A stretch of DNA of 7,851 nucleotides. Source: Gammaproteobacteria bacterium (GTDB lineage: Bacteria; Pseudomonadota; Gammaproteobacteria; Steroidobacterales; SZUA-146). This document shows positions 1-6,492 of this stretch, piece by piece. Each line of letters starts with the position of its first letter. Position 1 is the stretch's first letter. The notes beneath the pieces are model-generated. The model searched no databases, was not told the origin of the DNA, and saw nothing but the letters and a program-made list of their open reading frames with translations. The stretch lies in the NCBI GenBank assembly GCA_013002925.1, contig JABDLQ010000055.1, forward strand, positions 1 to 7,851, written 5' to 3'. The position numbers were made by a program, and so were the translations under genes.

Positions 1-1
1 A

Positions 2-241
2 CTCGGACGACTCGCTGCCGTGCAAAGTACGGTTGAATGTGAGTGCCCTCACCACCTGGTGGAGCTTGTCGACAGTTTGACTGTTTTTGAAGAGTACAGC
101 GCCCACTGCGAAAGTCGGAACAATGAGGACGCCGCGTTGCATGCGTATTTGCATAGAATTACTGCGCAGGCACGCGCGTTAATTGAAGAAGCGCTTGATC
201 GCGTGGTCCAGGCAGAGGGGCTGGATCCCGGACCCGGTTGA
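2..241 (+). CDS. C-terminal tail of a probable MerR-family transcriptional regulator (partial)
   Basis: The reading frame is open from base 2 to a TGA at 239-241, giving 79 residues, and its start lies outside the window. An internal GTG at base 20 could be read as a start but has no ribosome site, so this is better taken as the end of a longer protein. The segment is helical and acidic, with a Cys-Glu-Cys-Pro-His-His motif followed by a stretch with FEEYSAHC and DAALHAYLH. From memory, this tail occurs at the C-terminus of gammaproteobacterial MerR-like regulators encoded beside photolyase and fasciclin genes. The DNA-binding N-terminal domain is not visible, so the assignment rests on the tail and on context. 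If correct, the protein probably controls the downstream cluster through the repeats at 280-340. No cobalamin-binding motif can be seen in the part present. Confidence 0.6.
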   Translation, partial: LGRLAAVQSTVECECPHHLVELVDSLTVFEEYSAHCESRNNEDAALHAYLHRITAQARALIEEALDRVVQAEGLDPGPG

Positions 242-279
242 AGTGGTTCGGTTTGGCCGTTAGTTAATTGATGACATGA

Positions 280-340
280 TGTATATATATTGTCTATATT
301 AAAATTTGACAAAACCTAGACATTTAGATAACCTAGTTGC
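280..340 (+). promoter_or_regulatory. AT-rich control region with candidate promoter and operator repeats
   Basis: This lies in the 138-base gap before the fasciclin gene and is much richer in A and T than its surroundings. A perfect -35 hexamer TTGACA (306-311) sits 17 bases before TAACCT (329-334), a weak -10 match. Overlapping it are an inverted pair TGTCTA (291-296) / TAGACA (317-322), a second inverted pair TTGTC (290-294) / GACAA (308-312), and a direct repeat AACCTAG (313-319 and 330-336). Repeats overlapping a -35/-10 spacer are what a MerR-type operator would look like, and a probable MerR gene ends at 241. The sequences are seen directly; promoter activity and regulator binding are inferred. 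Confidence 0.35.
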
Positions 341-364
341 TGTTCAGGTAATAAATTAGCACCC

Positions 365-372
365 GGGAGGGG
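365..372 (+). promoter_or_regulatory. Strong ribosome binding site of the fasciclin gene
   Basis: GGGAGGGG ends 7 bases before the ATG at 380. It is the strongest Shine-Dalgarno sequence in the window and fixes the start of the fasciclin-domain gene. Confidence 0.7.
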
Positions 373-379
373 TTATCAA

Positions 380-913
380 ATGAAAAGGTCAATACATAAG
401 CCACTGACATTTCTGGGCTTGTTGCATGTAGTCATCGGTTTTTCGTTGTTTCTGGCAAGTTCGGCCATTGCCGATGGTGAAGAGGAGGCAGATACGTTTG
501 TCAACGGCATGGATATCGTGGCAACAGCCATTGCTACCGACGAATTTAATACGTTGACTACAGCGCTGGAAGCTGCCGATTTGGTGGAAACGTTGCAGGG
601 ACCTGGACCATTCACGGTGTTTGCGCCGACCGATGCTGCATTTGCGAAGCTTCCCGAGGGCACGCTGGAGACTTTGCTGAAGCCGGAGAACCGTGCCGAG
701 CTTGTTGCTCTTTTGACCCACCACGTGGTGCCGGGTCGTGTGACTGCGAAGCGTGCCGCCGAAATGTCCAGGGCAAAAACCGCCAATGGTTCTTACGTCT
801 CGCTCTTCGCTGAGGGCGGCGATGTGAAGGTGGATTACGCCAGTGTTATTTCAGCAGACGTTATTGCGTCAAACGGCGTGATCCACATCATAGATGCGGT
901 GGTGGTGCCGTAG
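380..913 (+). CDS. Secreted fasciclin (FAS1) domain protein
   Basis: This 177-residue protein has a Sec-type signal peptide: a basic start (MKR, His, Lys), a hydrophobic core at about residues 9-28, and a likely cleavage after Ala-Ile-Ala at residue 31. It should therefore be periplasmic or extracellular. The rest is a single FAS1 domain at about residues 43-177. The H1 box FTVFAPTDAAF is at 78-88, the HHVVPGR motif at 114-120, and the H2-like end GVIHIIDAVVVP at 166-177. FAS1 domains mediate adhesion or protein-protein contact; small bacterial single-domain members have no well-defined role. The ATG at 380 is supported by a strong ribosome site. It is the first gene after the AT-rich control region, and its TAG stop abuts the next open frame. 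The domain call is secure; the biological role is unknown. Confidence 0.92.
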   Translation: MKRSIHKPLTFLGLLHVVIGFSLFLASSAIADGEEEADTFVNGMDIVATAIATDEFNTLTTALEAADLVETLQGPGPFTVFAPTDAAFAKLPEGTLETLLKPENRAELVALLTHHVVPGRVTAKRAAEMSRAKTANGSYVSLFAEGGDVKVDYASVISADVIASNGVIHIIDAVVVP

Positions 914-1023
914 TGGAACGGGGTGCTTTGGATTGTGAAGGGGGCTTGTCCGGCAGGTTCAATAACCGTGCTCGGAGCGCGGTCTTGTCAGATCGCCGCG
1001 CCGCGGCCGTCGGAATCAGGCGG

Positions 1024-1854
1024 GTGGAGCAGGGGCCGGCTGGAGCGCAACACGTCGCGAGCATCGATCCGGCTGAAGTTGCATTCTACAACCAACTGGC
1101 TGACACATGGTGGGACAAGGCTGGGCCTTTCTGGCCTCTGCATCGACTAAACGGCCTGCGCACCAAATGGCTGCTCGACCGGCTCTGTAAGCATTTTGGT
1201 TTGGATGCCGAAGCGCCACGTCCGCTCACCGGGCTGAGCGTACTGGACATCGGCTGCGGTGGCGGTATTTTGTCAGTTGCCCTCGCATCCCTTGGTGCAC
1301 GCGTGCACGGCATTGATGTGACCGAACGCAATATCTTTACGGCCAACCACCACGTATCGACGAGTGCTGAGCTCCAGGACCTTGATATTCGCTTTGATGC
1401 AACGAGTGCCGAAGAGTTGGCGCGGCGCGGCGCCCGGTATGACGCTGTGTTAAGTATGGAAGTGGTTGAGCACGTAGCTGACCTTCAGGGTTTCATCAGC
1501 GCCAATTGCGCTTTAACCCGGCCAGGCGGCGTACTGGCGCTGTCAACAATCAACCGAACGCTGCGCTCATGGTTGTTCGCGATCATCGGCGCCGAATACA
1601 TTCTAAGATGGTTGCCGCAGGGCACTCACCAATGGTCGAGATTTCCCCGCCCCGGCGAACTCGCTGATTTACTGAAAAGCAATGGACTGGCCATTGACCG
1701 ATACACCGGCGTGGCGGTAAGTCCCCTGTCCCGGCGTTTTAGTCTGACATCAAACCTGGCCGTCAACTACATGCTAACAGCAAAGTCCAATCCCCAACTT
1801 CGCGGATCGGAATCAGGTCCGGTAAACAACACAACACGAGGAAACGACAAATGA
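1024..1854 (+). CDS. ubiG: Ubiquinone biosynthesis O-methyltransferase UbiG
   Basis: UbiG performs the two SAM-dependent O-methylations of ubiquinone biosynthesis. With the GTG at 1024 the protein has 276 residues; E. coli UbiG has 240. Family marks are the FYNQLADTWWD start region, the SAM-binding LDIGCGGG (residues 74-81), and SMEVVEHV (145-152), whose Glu/Glu/His match the metal-contact residues described for E. coli UbiG. Also present are the membrane-contact segment around GAEYILRWLPQGTH and the closing VNYML. The start is uncertain. A GTG at 913 overlaps the fasciclin stop (TAGTG) and would add 37 Arg-rich residues unlike the family; neither start has a good ribosome site. The TGA stop overlaps the next ATG (ATGA at 1851-1854), implying translational coupling with the HiPIP gene. 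The extra C-terminal 20 or so residues are polar and probably disordered. Confidence 0.93.
   Translation: MEQGPAGAQHVASIDPAEVAFYNQLADTWWDKAGPFWPLHRLNGLRTKWLLDRLCKHFGLDAEAPRPLTGLSVLDIGCGGGILSVALASLGARVHGIDVTERNIFTANHHVSTSAELQDLDIRFDATSAEELARRGARYDAVLSMEVVEHVADLQGFISANCALTRPGGVLALSTINRTLRSWLFAIIGAEYILRWLPQGTHQWSRFPRPGELADLLKSNGLAIDRYTGVAVSPLSRRFSLTSNLAVNYMLTAKSNPQLRGSESGPVNNTTRGNDK
1833..1845 (+). repeat. Leader element shared by the HiPIP and sodB genes, copy 1
   Basis: AACACGAGGAAAC occurs here, containing the Shine-Dalgarno GAGG, and again identically at 2229-2241 before sodB. Both copies are preceded by TAAACAA (1823-1829 and 2216-2222). This copy lies inside the 3' end of ubiG. Confidence 0.6.
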
Positions 1855-2192
1855 AGACGCCATCCCGACGACAGTTCCTGAGGAATCTTGGTGCTGCCGC
1901 TACGGCTGTGCCTATGCTGACCATCTTCGAGGCGAATGCCGACGGTGTGTCGTCAGCGCGTCTGAACGAGGATGATGCTGCTGCAAAAGCACTCGGCTAT
2001 CGACACAGCGTTGCCGACGTCGACGTGACCAGGTATCCACGCAGCAAACCTGTGAACGGGGTGCAGCCCAATTGCGCAAACTGCGTTTTGTTTCAGGCGC
2101 GGGCCGAAAAGGAGTGGGGCGGTTGCACTATTTTCCCGGGCAAGGACGTGAATGCTGCCGGTTGGTGCAGCGCGTGGGCTGCCAAGCCTTGA
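1851..2192 (+). CDS. High-potential iron-sulfur protein (HiPIP) with Tat signal
   Basis: HiPIPs are small periplasmic [4Fe-4S] proteins that carry single electrons, typically from the cytochrome bc1 complex to a reaction centre or a terminal oxidase. This 113-residue precursor begins with a twin-arginine signal (SRRQFLRN at residues 5-12, then a hydrophobic stretch ending ANA at 28-30), so it is exported folded with its cluster. The four cluster ligands are C75, C78, C92 and C106. The C92 to W109 segment fits the HiPIP signature of Cys, a hydrophobic residue, Gly-Trp-Cys, two residues and an aromatic. Its ATG overlaps the ubiG stop, and GAGG about 8 bases upstream provides a ribosome site. 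The upstream leader resembles that of sodB. No reaction-centre gene is present, so its redox partner is unknown; the quinone gene next door fits a respiratory role. Confidence 0.95.
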   Translation: MKTPSRRQFLRNLGAAATAVPMLTIFEANADGVSSARLNEDDAAAKALGYRHSVADVDVTRYPRSKPVNGVQPNCANCVLFQARAEKEWGGCTIFPGKDVNAAGWCSAWAAKP

Positions 2193-2228
2193 TAGCGAAG
2201 CCATTAACAGGCGACTAAACAAACATCA

Positions 2229-2241
2229 AACACGAGGAAAC
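2229..2241 (+). repeat. Leader element shared by the HiPIP and sodB genes, copy 2
   Basis: This is the second identical copy of AACACGAGGAAAC. It ends 7 bases before the sodB ATG at 2249 and supplies its ribosome binding site. It sits in the 56-base gap between HiPIP and sodB. Confidence 0.6.
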
Positions 2242-2248
2242 TCCAATC

Positions 2249-2833
2249 ATGAGTTTTGAACTCCCCGCGCTGCCGTATGAACGCGATGCGCTTGAACCTC
2301 ATATTTCAAAGGAAACAATTGATTACCATTACGGCAAACATCATCAGGCCTATGTAGCAAAGCTCAATGCGGCATTGAAGGACAGCGTGCATGCGACTGA
2401 TTCGCTGGAAGCGATAGTACGGAACAGCACCAGCGGATTGTTCGATAACTCTGCCCAGGTGTGGAACCACAGCTTTTACTGGGACTCGATGTCGCCCTCG
2501 GGCGGCGGCCAGCCTGGCAAGCTGCTGGCTGACCGGCTTACTGCGGATTTTGGTTCTGTGGCCGCTTTCATCGAGCAGTTCAGCACAGCGGCGCTGGGGC
2601 GTTTTGGCTCGGGATGGGCGTGGCTTATTCAACGTCCGGATGGGACCTTGGCCATCACCACGACAGCCAACGCAGACACACCCTTGATTGGGCCGGATAC
2701 ACCACTTTTAACCTGCGATGTCTGGGAGCATGCCTATTACATTGATTGTCGCAACGACCGCGCTGCCTACCTTGACGCGTGGTGGAACGTGGTGAATTGG
2801 GAGTTTGCCGAAGCCAATGCCAATCTCGACTGA
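2249..2833 (+). CDS. sodB: Iron superoxide dismutase
   Basis: This cytoplasmic enzyme converts superoxide to oxygen and hydrogen peroxide. At 194 residues it has nearly the same length as E. coli SodB (193) and aligns with it from the first residue (MSFELPALPY). The four metal ligands are present: H27, H74, D157 and H161. The second-sphere glutamine is Q70 in AQVWNH, as in iron-type enzymes; manganese types usually place this Gln later, near GSGW. Y35 and the DVWEHAYYID box are also conserved. Two positions where E. coli has Val and Tyr are Cys here (C156 beside the ligand Asp, and C167), which may make the site thiol-rich. Start and ribosome site (GAGG) are clear. The gene's end may be overlapped by upstream start options of the permease gene. 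Metal type is inferred from residues and could be cambialistic. Confidence 0.97.
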   Translation: MSFELPALPYERDALEPHISKETIDYHYGKHHQAYVAKLNAALKDSVHATDSLEAIVRNSTSGLFDNSAQVWNHSFYWDSMSPSGGGQPGKLLADRLTADFGSVAAFIEQFSTAALGRFGSGWAWLIQRPDGTLAITTTANADTPLIGPDTPLLTCDVWEHAYYIDCRNDRAAYLDAWWNVVNWEFAEANANLD

Positions 2834-2858
2834 GCGCAGGGGCAGGGGCACGATCCCG

Positions 2859-3794
2859 ATGGCACCGCAGTCACCACGTCTGATGCACTGGATTTTGCTT
2901 GGCGTACTGGCGGTGCTTTGGGGCAGCGCGTTCGCTGGCACAGAAGTGGCGCTGCGTTCATTCAGTCCGGTGACTATTGTCGCTGGCCGTGTGTTAGTTG
3001 GTGCATTGCTGCTGATTTGTTATGTGAGGCTGTCGGCGCGAAAGATGCCGGCGGGCGCCAGGCAGTGGCGTTGGATAGTTGCCATGGCAATCGTTGGTAA
3101 TGTCGTGCCATTTTACCTGATTGCCTGGGGCCAGCAGCGAGTCGACTCCAATATCGCAGGAATTCTGATGGCTGTGATGCCGCTGATGGTGGTTGCTCTG
3201 GCACATCGATTTGTTCCGGGCGAGCGCGTTGATGCACGGCGGGTCAGTGGTATGCTCGTCGGTCTCGCTGGAGTTGTCATGTTGTTGGGTGTCGACGGCG
3301 CCTTGCCGTGGGGTGGCAATGGTTCCCTGGCTGGCCGCCTGGCGATTCTCGCCGGTGCGATGTTTTACGCAGTCAATGTGATTATGGCTCGGCTGGCACC
3401 GCCAATGGACTCTTCCGCCACCGCTGCGGGCGTGACACTTGTGGCTGCTATTCTGATCGTGCCGGTTGCGCTGTTTACCGCGTCACCTGCTGGGAACGTG
3501 GAGTCGGCATCCATTCTTGCAGTAATACTGCTTGGCGCACTGGCGACAGGACTGGCTACGGTGATCTACTTCGAAATCGTGCGTCAGGCCGGTCCGGCCT
3601 TCCTGTCGCTGATCAATTACCTTGTTCCGGCATGGGCTGTGGTAGCAGGTGGGGTGTTGCTGGGCGAGAGTTTGCAAGCTACTTCTTTAGTGGCGCTGGC
3701 TATTATTTTTGCAGGTGTATTGGTTTCGCAGCGCAGCGAGTGCAAATTGCGGACTAGTGCAAAACCACAGGTTGCTGCAGCAGGTACAAATTGA
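2859..3794 (+). CDS. EamA-family (DMT superfamily) inner-membrane permease
   Basis: This is a 311-residue integral membrane protein with about ten hydrophobic segments in two homologous EamA halves (roughly residues 10-145 and 155-290). Family marks include WGSAF in the first helix (21-25), the PGE segment at 120-122, NYLVP at 253-257 and LLGE at 267-270. DMT permeases export amino acids, purines or other small metabolites; nothing here identifies the substrate. Several starts are possible. The ATG at 2859 follows AGGGG repeats by about 10 bases and precedes the first helix closely. An ATG at 2817 and a TTG at 2805 would overlap sodB, and an ATG at 2883 would be very short before the helix. 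The TGA stop overlaps the nei ATG by 4 bases, so these two are probably co-translated. The family call is firm. Confidence 0.9.
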   Translation: MAPQSPRLMHWILLGVLAVLWGSAFAGTEVALRSFSPVTIVAGRVLVGALLLICYVRLSARKMPAGARQWRWIVAMAIVGNVVPFYLIAWGQQRVDSNIAGILMAVMPLMVVALAHRFVPGERVDARRVSGMLVGLAGVVMLLGVDGALPWGGNGSLAGRLAILAGAMFYAVNVIMARLAPPMDSSATAAGVTLVAAILIVPVALFTASPAGNVESASILAVILLGALATGLATVIYFEIVRQAGPAFLSLINYLVPAWAVVAGGVLLGESLQATSLVALAIIFAGVLVSQRSECKLRTSAKPQVAAAGTN

Positions 3795-4615
3795 TGCCGG
3801 AGGGACCGGAAATGCGCCGCGCAGCCGACGAACTCGCCGCTATATTGCTGCGGCGCAAGGCGCAGGCGGTGCGCTTCGGTTTGGAACCATTACGCGCTTA
3901 CGAGAGTATACTCACCGGGCGGCGCATCACCGAAGTAGCTTGCCGTGGCAAAGCGGTGCTGTTGCGTTTTGGCGGCGGTAATACTATCTATGCACATAAT
4001 CAGTTGTACGGGCGATGGTATGTGCAGCCGCGCGGTGGACGACCACGAACGAACCGCCAATTGCGTGTGTGTATCGATACGCGGGAGCACTCTGCGCTGC
4101 TTTATAGTGCATCGGATATCGGCATCTATGACGAGGACAGTCTCGCCAGGCACCCGTATCTTGCAAAACTCGGCCCAGAGGTTCTCGATCCGCACATTGA
4201 CGCTGGTGCGATTGAGCGACGCCTCGCCAGCCGGGTTTTTTACCGGCGCAGTCTCGCTGCACTTTATCTGGACCAGTCCTTTCTGGCGGGTGTTGGTAAC
4301 TACTTGCGTAGCGAAATTTTGTTTGTGGCGCGCATCGACCCCACGTTAAGGGCATTGGATCTTGACCGTAATGATCGTCGTCGGCTTGCCCGCGCCTCGC
4401 TTGCGATACCGCGTCGCAGTTATGAGACCGGCGGTATCACCAACTCGCCGGCCAACGTACGTCGCCTGCATGCCGCTGGTCAGAAACGCGGTAAGTACCG
4501 TTTCTGGGTGTTTGGCAGCGCCGGTAAGCCTTGCCAGATATGTGGATCAGAAATCGCACGCATTCAGCTTTCCGGGCGGCGCTTGTACTTCTGCCCTGTC
4601 TGCCAGGGTTATTGA
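3794..4615 (+). CDS. nei: Endonuclease VIII (oxidised-pyrimidine DNA glycosylase/AP lyase)
   Basis: Nei removes oxidised pyrimidines such as thymine glycol from DNA and cuts the strand by beta/delta elimination. The protein has 273 residues (E. coli Nei, 263). The start must be the ATG at 3794, because the catalytic residue is the proline exposed after Met removal: MPEGPE gives P2 and E3. K53 (in CRGKA) matches the conserved catalytic lysine. Nei-type motifs YAHNQLYGRW, LLYSASDI and LDQSFLAGVGNYLRSEI follow. The C-terminal zinc finger has C247, C250, C267 and C270, with R262/R263 in the hairpin where the family Arg sits. MPEGPE with HNQLYG favours Nei over Fpg (MutM). It overlaps the permease stop and has no strong ribosome site of its own, consistent with translational coupling. 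The photolyase gene follows after 51 bases. Confidence 0.96.
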   Translation: MPEGPEMRRAADELAAILLRRKAQAVRFGLEPLRAYESILTGRRITEVACRGKAVLLRFGGGNTIYAHNQLYGRWYVQPRGGRPRTNRQLRVCIDTREHSALLYSASDIGIYDEDSLARHPYLAKLGPEVLDPHIDAGAIERRLASRVFYRRSLAALYLDQSFLAGVGNYLRSEILFVARIDPTLRALDLDRNDRRRLARASLAIPRRSYETGGITNSPANVRRLHAAGQKRGKYRFWVFGSAGKPCQICGSEIARIQLSGRRLYFCPVCQGY

Positions 4616-4654
4616 TATGAAATCCGGTATTGGAATTCCTTACGAGCAAAGATC

Positions 4655-4660
4655 AGGAGA
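4655..4660 (+). promoter_or_regulatory. Ribosome binding site fixing the photolyase GTG start
   Basis: AGGAGA lies 6 bases before the GTG at 4667. The only other nearby start that fits the protein, an ATG at 4706, has no such site, so the GTG is preferred. Confidence 0.6.
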
Positions 4661-4666
4661 GTCAGC

Positions 4667-6268
4667 GTGGCTTTGAAATCATCAGAATTATCACGGCACT
4701 CACGCATGCGCAGTGCGCGCAAACTGCTATTGGTGCTTGGCGACCAGCTTGATCCGGGAATGGATGCTCTTGACAATCTGGATCGCGAAAAGGATGCCAT
4801 TCTGATGGCCGAGGTGCGCGAGGAGGCTGAAGTCGCACCGAGTCACCGGCAGCGCACGACATTATTCCTGGCAGCAATGCGTCACTTTGCTCTGGAACTA
4901 ATCGATAAGGGCTTTCGTGTGCGTTACGTGCAATTGGACAGTAGCGCCAACACGCAGGCGCTGGGCCCTGAGCTTGCTCGTGCAATCAGTACACTGAATC
5001 CTGAATGTGTACAGGTCGTGCAACCAGGCGACCATCGGGTGGAGGCATCGCTAGTCAAGGTCGCGAGAGAGAAAGATGTCCCGCTAAACATTATGGAAGA
5101 TGAGTCATTCACTTGTACGCTGGACGAGTTCAATGCATGGGCCAGCGACGGGCGAAAGTCTCTGGTGATGGAGTATTTCTATCGCGAGCGGCGGCGCGCG
5201 CTTAATGTGCTTGTTGAGGGCAACGGGAAACCTGTCGGCGGTAAATGGAATTTCGATGATGAGAACCGCAAATCGTTTAAGAACCCGCCCGACATCCCAC
5301 GGCCTTACCAGCCCCGCCCGGATGAAATTACCAGGGAAGTTATGGCGTTGGTCGAGCGCACCTGGCCCGATGCGTGGGGGAGGATGGATAGCTTCCACTG
5401 GCCGGTTACCCGGGATGAGGCGTTGCGCGCACTACGCGATTTTGTCGACAACCGGCTCGCCAGTTTCGGCGACTATGAAGACGCGATGTGGGCCGGTGAA
5501 CCAGTCTTGTATCACTCGCGCATTGCGAGCTGTCTTAATCTGAAATTGATCCGGCCCCGGGAATGCGTCGACGCCGCAATCGCAGCATACGAAGATGGGC
5601 GTGCTGCAATCAACAATGTAGAGGGCTTTGTGCGTCAGATTATTGGCTGGCGTGAGTTTATCCGCGGCGTTTATTACCGTGAGGGCGCCGATTACTCAAA
5701 GCGCAACGGGCTCAGACAACAGGGCGATTTGCCCCGGTTTTACTGGACTGGCGAAACAGAAATGAACTGCATGAGCCACTGCCTGAATGAAGTGCTCGAC
5801 AATGGCTGGGGACACCATATCCCAAGACTCATGGTGTTGGGCAACTTTGCGATGACGTCGGGAGTAAACCCAGCGCAAGTCAATGAGTGGTTCCTGGCCA
5901 TGTATGTCGACGCGGTAGATTGGGTTACCGCGCCTAATGTTATCGGTATGTCTCAGCATGCTGATCACGCGGTCGTGGGTACAAAACCCTATGCGGGCAG
6001 CGCTAACTATATCAATCGGATGTCGAACTATTGCAAGGGCTGCAAATATAACCCGAAGCAGCGTAAAGGCGAGGATGCTTGTCCCTTCAATGTCTTCTAC
6101 TGGGATTTTATGATCCGGCATCGAAAGCGGTTTGCTGATAATCGCCGTATGCAGATCGCGCTGAAAAACGTAGACCGTTTGCCAGACGACGAGCGCAAGG
6201 CGATACGCAAGGCGGCGCAACGGTTACATGCCGAGTTTGAGATCAAAAAGCGCGCATCGTCACAGTAA
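4667..6268 (+). CDS. phrB: Iron-sulfur (6-4) photolyase / cryptochrome, PhrB (FeS-BCP) class
   Basis: This 533-residue flavoprotein belongs to the photolyase-related class (DPRP-type N-terminal domain), which uses FAD and light to repair UV photoproducts. Residues about 19-240 form the antenna domain, beginning RKLLLVLGDQL. Residues about 255-515 form the FAD domain. The [4Fe-4S] ligands are C368, C456, C459 and C472. Their spacing is identical to C350/C438/C441/C454 recalled for Agrobacterium PhrB, with a constant offset of 18. With that offset H384 (in HHIPRLM) falls on the active-site His of the (6-4) enzyme, and W360 and W408 on its electron-transfer tryptophans. The reported partner Tyr391 corresponds to F409. 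It is the last gene of the + strand cluster. The gene symbol follows the Agrobacterium usage; E. coli phrB is a different class. A signalling cryptochrome role cannot be excluded. Confidence 0.93.
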   Translation: MALKSSELSRHSRMRSARKLLLVLGDQLDPGMDALDNLDREKDAILMAEVREEAEVAPSHRQRTTLFLAAMRHFALELIDKGFRVRYVQLDSSANTQALGPELARAISTLNPECVQVVQPGDHRVEASLVKVAREKDVPLNIMEDESFTCTLDEFNAWASDGRKSLVMEYFYRERRRALNVLVEGNGKPVGGKWNFDDENRKSFKNPPDIPRPYQPRPDEITREVMALVERTWPDAWGRMDSFHWPVTRDEALRALRDFVDNRLASFGDYEDAMWAGEPVLYHSRIASCLNLKLIRPRECVDAAIAAYEDGRAAINNVEGFVRQIIGWREFIRGVYYREGADYSKRNGLRQQGDLPRFYWTGETEMNCMSHCLNEVLDNGWGHHIPRLMVLGNFAMTSGVNPAQVNEWFLAMYVDAVDWVTAPNVIGMSQHADHAVVGTKPYAGSANYINRMSNYCKGCKYNPKQRKGEDACPFNVFYWDFMIRHRKRFADNRRMQIALKNVDRLPDDERKAIRKAAQRLHAEFEIKKRASSQ

Positions 6269-6307
6269 GGCTGTGCAGAAACAACCATTCCCCTCCAGAG
6301 TAAATTG

Positions 6308-6426
6308 AAATTATTGGACAGGCACAAGCAGAGAAATTATTGGACAGAAATTATTGGACGACAAATTATTGGACAGGCACAAGCAAATTAAATTATTGGA
6401 CAGGCACTAAATTATTGGACAGGCAC
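6308..6426 (+). repeat. Six-copy direct repeat array upstream of the transposase
   Basis: The unit AAATTATTGGACAGGCAC occurs in full at 6308, 6363, 6390 and 6409, and in shortened form at 6334 (14 bases) and 6348 (12 bases). Copies at 6308 and 6363 share the extra tail AAGCA. Gaps between copies are 8, 0, 3, 9 and 1 bases, too short and irregular for a CRISPR array. The array begins 40 bases after the photolyase stop. The stretch ATTGGACAGGCACTAAATT (6395-6413) has a perfect 19-base inverted match at 7610-7628, beyond the transposase gene, so the array probably marks the left end of the mobile unit. Confidence 0.9.
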
Positions 6427-6492
6427 AAAACCACATTTTTCAGCTAATTTTGCAAGTTGCCAACATGCCCGATGGAAACTATCTTGGCGTAC

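Noticed and set aside
376..786. 136-residue minus-strand open frame opposite the fasciclin gene
   Set aside because: The + strand has a signal peptide, a FAS1 domain and a strong ribosome site; the antisense product is Ser/Ala-rich without a recognisable family.
3308..3757. 149-residue + strand open frame inside the permease gene
   Set aside because: It is frame-shifted relative to a convincing ten-helix EamA protein and has Cys/Arg-rich composition typical of a shadow frame.
4362..4676. 104-residue + strand open frame over the nei 3' end
   Set aside because: It lies in another frame of a clearly identified nei gene, has no ribosome site and no recognisable domain.
5696..6220. 174-residue minus-strand open frame inside the photolyase gene
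   Set aside because: It is antisense to conserved FAD- and FeS-binding coding sequence and shows no domain; long antisense frames are expected in GC-rich genes.
6261..6275. Terminator hairpin at the photolyase stop (CACAG/CTGTG)
   Set aside because: The stem is only 5 bases, includes the stop codon in its loop and is not followed by a T-run.
6308..6426. CRISPR array
   Set aside because: The repeat unit is short, spacers are 0 to 9 bases and irregular, two copies are shortened, and no cas gene is near.
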